Positions 60,250 to 64,000 of a DNA stretch of 64,000 nt are shown piece by piece; positions within the stretch are counted from its first letter, which is position 1; every line of letters starts with the position of its first letter. Under the pieces are notes generated by a model. It searched no databases. It saw only the letters and a list, made by a program, of their open reading frames with translations, and was not told the origin of the DNA. The stretch is from Zychaea mexicana (taxonomy: Eukaryota; Mucoromycota; Mucoromycetes; Mucorales; Lichtheimiaceae). The stretch spans positions 310,001-374,000 of the forward strand of contig NW_026516694.1 of the NCBI RefSeq assembly GCF_025766255.1, in the 5' to 3' direction. Both the position numbers and the translations under genes were made by a program.

Positions 60250-60530
60250 AAAGAGCATAAAGATAATGGGAAGAGCATAACGATAATGGGAAGAGCATAA
60301 AGACAATAAGAAGAGCATAAAGACAATGGGAAGAGCATAAAGACAATGGGAAGAGCATAAAGATAATAGAAAGAGTATAAAGATCATGGGAAGAGCATAA
60401 AGATAATAGAAAGAGCTTAAAGATAATAGAAAGAGCATAAAGATCATGGGAAGAGCATAAAGATAATAGAAAGAGCATAATGACAATGAGAAGAACATAA
60501 AGGATAATGGGAAGAACATAAAGAATCACA
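60250..60530. repeat. Minisatellite with 20-base unit (about 14 copies)
   Basis: Tandem array of a 20-base unit, consensus GAAGAGCATAAAGATAATGG, with about 14 copies that differ by a few bases (GACAAT, GATCAT, AATAG variants). It begins near 60250, ends near 60530 and lies 60 bases beyond the stop of the transposase-like gene. The reading frames through it on the minus strand are artefacts of the repeat. See Part 2 for its possible role as subterminal transposon repeats. Confidence 0.85.
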
Positions 60531-60589
60531 AGCAGAAAAGTAGAAAAAGAGAGCATAGTGGAATTTAGTCATAAGAGAGGTACAAGTCT

Positions 60590-63462
60590 TCACAACGACG
60601 AGACTTCTTCCGGAGCCAACATCAAAAGCCTCCACAGCGAACCGAACTTGCCAATGTTGATGATGCGCTCTTGTTGACCAGTAGCTTGAACTTGGATGTC
60701 CAATGCTTCCAAGAGACTTAACTCTGGAAGATGTACCTCCAACGTACCGGTCCCTGAGCGGCTTAATCTGACATTGGCAGCATCGTCCTTACTGGTGTTC
60801 GTATAAATGGACGTGGAAAAGTACGTTGTATATGCAGAGGATAAACGAGGGAAGTCAACGGTGGGGTACGGTGTGATTACGGGCTTGAACAATTTTAAGT
60901 ACACTGCTCCTGTACGCTTGTTCAAACTTGTAATTTCAGCCAAGACATCTTGACACCCACTGCTCTTTCTGATCCTAAAGAGACCGCTGACGCCTCGCTT
61001 AAGAGTCACCATGTGCTCATTATTGTCGACGTTTTCACGGTCAGCTCCGAAGTACAACTTGCGGAAACTGTCGTTTGCTCGTACAAAATCAATGATCTTG
61101 TTGCTTGCATGAACGAGTCGACCGGACGCGACATGGCGAAAATAGCCGCCATTGACAATACAACGAAACATTGTATACCGTCCAAAGGAAACAAGCAGGT
61201 CTCGCGAAGGGTTGTGGCGGTTGGTGTGGAAGATGTGTTCTCGGAGGAATTTGTTGAACTGTTCGCCTTTTTCTGATTCAAAATGAATAGCAGTGGCGAA
61301 ACGCTCGATATCCTCCACGATGTGATGCAAGATGTGCAGCTTGGGCTTGCTACCCATCTTACTGTTGGCGGTCATATTTCCTTGCGCAACAAGGAAATTG
61401 TCGACAACACCAATCATAGCCGTCAATTCCTCCGTCTTCTTGTTCAGCAGCAGCTTGTACAAAGAGAACTTTGTTTCTATTTTGGACATGAATAATAGCG
61501 ACATGACCTCTCCGTGTACACGGAAGCAGTCAAAGAACGCCCGGAGACCCTCCATTTTCTCCTCGCTTTTTGCTGACCAGCCATGATGGAGGAGATCGTT
61601 GAGGATGATGGCTGCTTGCTGGCTAATGACCTTGTAATCGCGACCGACAAAGGAACGGCGAAGACGCAGACTACTGCTGAGCATGCGACGGAAGGCTTTC
61701 GAGTCGTAGCTACGGCACTTGAGCTCGAGGTCTTTGAGCTCGTCGCTGTCAAGATAATTACAAAATTCAAGCAGGAGGTATTTCGTGATTCCCAGCATCG
61801 TGGTGTGCAGTATCTCTACTGGGCAGTCTTTCGTAATGTCAAACGCCTCGAGCTTGCCCAACGCCTCCCCACCAGTCAGTTTATATCCTACAGCAGTAGG
61901 ATTCGTTGTCATAGTGTCATTTGGCAGTCGCACCGGATCCTCCAGATCAAGACCCATTGACAGCATTGCAACGTCAGTAATATTGCGAGGTGGAGCTGCC
62001 CAGTGCTCATCACATCCTTTGTAGTAGTAGCACTTGCGACAAGGAAAAGTTGAAGCAAGGCCTTTGCTACACACGAGTTCGGCGTGCCGTGGATTGTCGG
62101 CCGAAATAAAGCACAGCGGCGCCACCACCAACACGTCCTGATTGCTAGCAGCATCGAACATCACCACACCCTTTTCAAGCTCGCACAAGTCCTCGACAAT
62201 AAAGGGAAGCATCTCCAAAGCAGTCAATTTGTTGTGGACAGCGATCAAGTGCGTGTTCTCCCGTTTGTTGCGTTCAGCGAGTGGAAGCGCAGCGGGCGTT
62301 AGAGACCAGCTATCGAACTTGTTCCATTTTTTTGATCTGTTGCCGCTGGTGTCATCAGTGAACAAGTTCACTGGTACGATCTTGACAGGCAGCCGACGAT
62401 CGTAACGCAGACCGATTCTGAAATCACTGTGCTTCGTAAAGTCAATAGGAATGAACTCGCCGCTGCCGAAATCGCAGAAATCTCCAGCAGCACCGGAACT
62501 GGTGACCTTTGCAGCAACGTGCTCGAGATAATGCCATTTGCAATTGGCATCATAATCAAGGGCGAGTCTATCGATTGGCACTGTTACGTAGTATAGATGT
62601 TCAGGATCGCTCTCGTAGGAAAGTACGACTACTTCCGTGTTACCCTGCTTTTTGGCCAGTTTGACAGGACAGATGTCGGCAAATGTAACACCATGTCTAG
62701 TGTAGAACTTTGCAATTTTGCACGTTTGCTGCCCGATACCAATTATTTTGGCATAATCACCAACCCAAAGCATTGCTCCTACAGAATTGGTGACGCACGG
62801 ATGCTGGAATAGATTGCAGGTGTTCCATTTACTGCCTTGCGTCATTTCGATTCGCTGGTCAGGCGTTTTGTCGGGTAGAGCACTCAAACTCGAAGAGACA
62901 GTTGGATCAGCGTTGAGGAGCTTCAAGCAATCTGAAGGCTTATGCATATGTGCCGCAATTTCGACGGTTTCGTCTGTATTGGGCTTACTGATCTCTGCTT
63001 TGACTGTTGTTACTTTTACTTTCGGTACTTTGCTTCGCTTAGCATACGATGGATCCATCATCCAACGAACAGACGGCACCTTCAAGTCCTTATCCTCACG
63101 AAACATTACGGCTACATCTTCAAGAAGGCTTTTCAGCTGCTTTTTCATCATCCTGTCTTTCAGACGATCGTCTGCGTGGAAGAAGGCAGCAAGACGAAAT
63201 TGCAACTGGTTTTCGAAAGGGTACCAGTCTTCGTTGGTCTCGTAGTCGACGCTAAAATCGAGCGGATTATCACCATCATCATCACCTTCGTCGATTTCAT
63301 CGTCGCTGCCACCATCACTCTCCACATCAGCAGCCAATTCGGCATTAGCATTGGATTCCTGCCGCCGAGAGAGGAAAACACCGTACGACTGACGCAAAGC
63401 AGCAATGTCGACAGACTCGTTGTCACTGTCAGCGTCGTCTTCGACGTCGTCGTCGCTAGCGC

Positions 63463-63500
<38 letters not shown>

Positions 63501-63730
63501 TCTCCCGAATTTGTGCTGTCAATGTCCATATCCTCAGCGTAAGAAGCCGAAGCACGGACAATGCGGGCATCATATTCAGCAACATTCGCCTGATGGCTCG
63601 ATGAGCTAACATGAGTTCTCCAGTTTCCTAAGCCATCTCCAAGCTTAACGACAGTGTTACAAGGAACACATGTTTTGGTTTTACGCTGCTTCTGAGTTTG
63701 TGCATTAATGGAGAAGACGTTGAAGGGCAT
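60590..63730 (-). mobile_element. Plavaka-type (CACTA-related) transposase, intact 1046-residue ORF
   Basis: Single open frame of 1046 residues with no stop or intron. The N-terminus has a C2H2-like zinc site (CVPCN...HVSSSSH), then a Gln run and a strongly acidic segment (DDDVEDDADSDNESVD). The core motif near residue 458, LFTDDTSGNRSKKWNKFDSW, is a hallmark of the Plavaka group, followed by LTPAALPLAERNKRENTHLI, ALEMLPFIVEDLCELEKGVV, FISADNPRHAELVCSKGLAS and a CxxC knuckle CRKCYYYKGC near 563. Later conserved parts are PVEILHTTMLGITKYLLLEF, LLHHGWSAKSEEKMEGLRAF and FHTNRHNPSRDLLVSFG. The first catalytic Asp (DDTSGN) is present; the other acidic residues of the triad are not assigned with certainty. 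Terminal inverted repeats were not identified within the window. It may be active or domesticated. Confidence 0.78.
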
Positions 63731-64000
63731 AGTCGGATGGAGATGGTTGTAATTGAGAATAAAGATAAGTGCAAAAGAGAAAAAAAAGGTAAGTGCTGAG
63801 TTAAATTTAAAATGCCTCAGCTCAAATTCTGCCTCCCTTTTTCTCCACCTTCTTCTTGCCCATCATCTTTTGCAATTCAGGTAACAATGTTTTACTGATT
63901 TTCTTCGTTTAAGACCATTAAAATCTAAATTATTAAAGCATCTTCTTAGATGTTCTCAAACTAATCTGTAGGCTATTATAAAACAAGGTAAGAATGCTTA

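Noticed and set aside
60133..60635. Minus-strand frames rich in Leu, Tyr and Phe repeats
   Set aside because: They are direct translations of the 20-base tandem array and change frame with unit length; no independent support.

Overview
The window reads as nuclear DNA of a filamentous fungus, most likely of the early-diverging Mucoromycota (zygomycete) type. The evidence is many short GT-AG introns (about 50-115 bases), long polyQ, polyT, polyN and polyD tracts in regulators, pyrimidine-rich promoters, an AreA/NIT2-type GATA factor with the fungal N-terminal domain, and a transposase with the motifs of the Plavaka (CACTA-related) family. The genus cannot be fixed from the sequence alone. No tRNA, rRNA, CRISPR or prokaryotic-type structure was seen.

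Layout. From 1 to 14.2 kb are nuclear information genes: a C2H2 zinc-finger regulator (+), then on the minus strand a PHD/extended-PHD chromatin protein resembling AF10, the RNA polymerase I subunit A49, and the DNA polymerase delta catalytic subunit. From 14.9 to 22.5 kb are the arginine-pathway enzyme ArgJ, a small secreted cysteine-rich peptide with its own TATA box, a bHLH factor and a phytanoyl-CoA dioxygenase-like enzyme. From 24 to 36 kb are the GPI mannosyltransferase PIG-M, a DHA1 drug transporter, an arrestin-fold protein and a second DHA1 transporter. From 36 to 43.8 kb are mitochondrial ribosomal protein mS35, a GH17 wall glucosidase, cytosolic ribosomal protein eS21, a myotubularin phosphatase and a small single-pass (probably mitochondrial) protein. 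From 44 to 50 kb is a decayed stretch: a frameshifted 5' remnant of an aspartyl aminopeptidase, an intact epoxide hydrolase, and a 3' remnant of an HSL-type esterase. From 52 to 64 kb are an SLC38/AVT amino-acid transporter, the GATA factor, a 20-base minisatellite and the large uninterrupted transposase ORF.

The genes do not form one pathway or a biosynthetic cluster; this is ordinary chromosome with housekeeping genes and regulators. Gene-poor gaps of 1.5-2.4 kb lie at 17.5, 22.5, 31.3, 47.1, 50.0, 54.0 and 58.7 kb. The most unusual items are the intact Plavaka-like transposase with a possible subterminal repeat array, the AF10-like PZP protein with a C-terminal zipper, the knottin-like secreted peptide, and the two broken hydrolase genes flanking the epoxide hydrolase.

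All multi-exon spans below run from start codon to stop codon and include introns. Splice sites were placed by eye from GT/AG signals and frame continuity.
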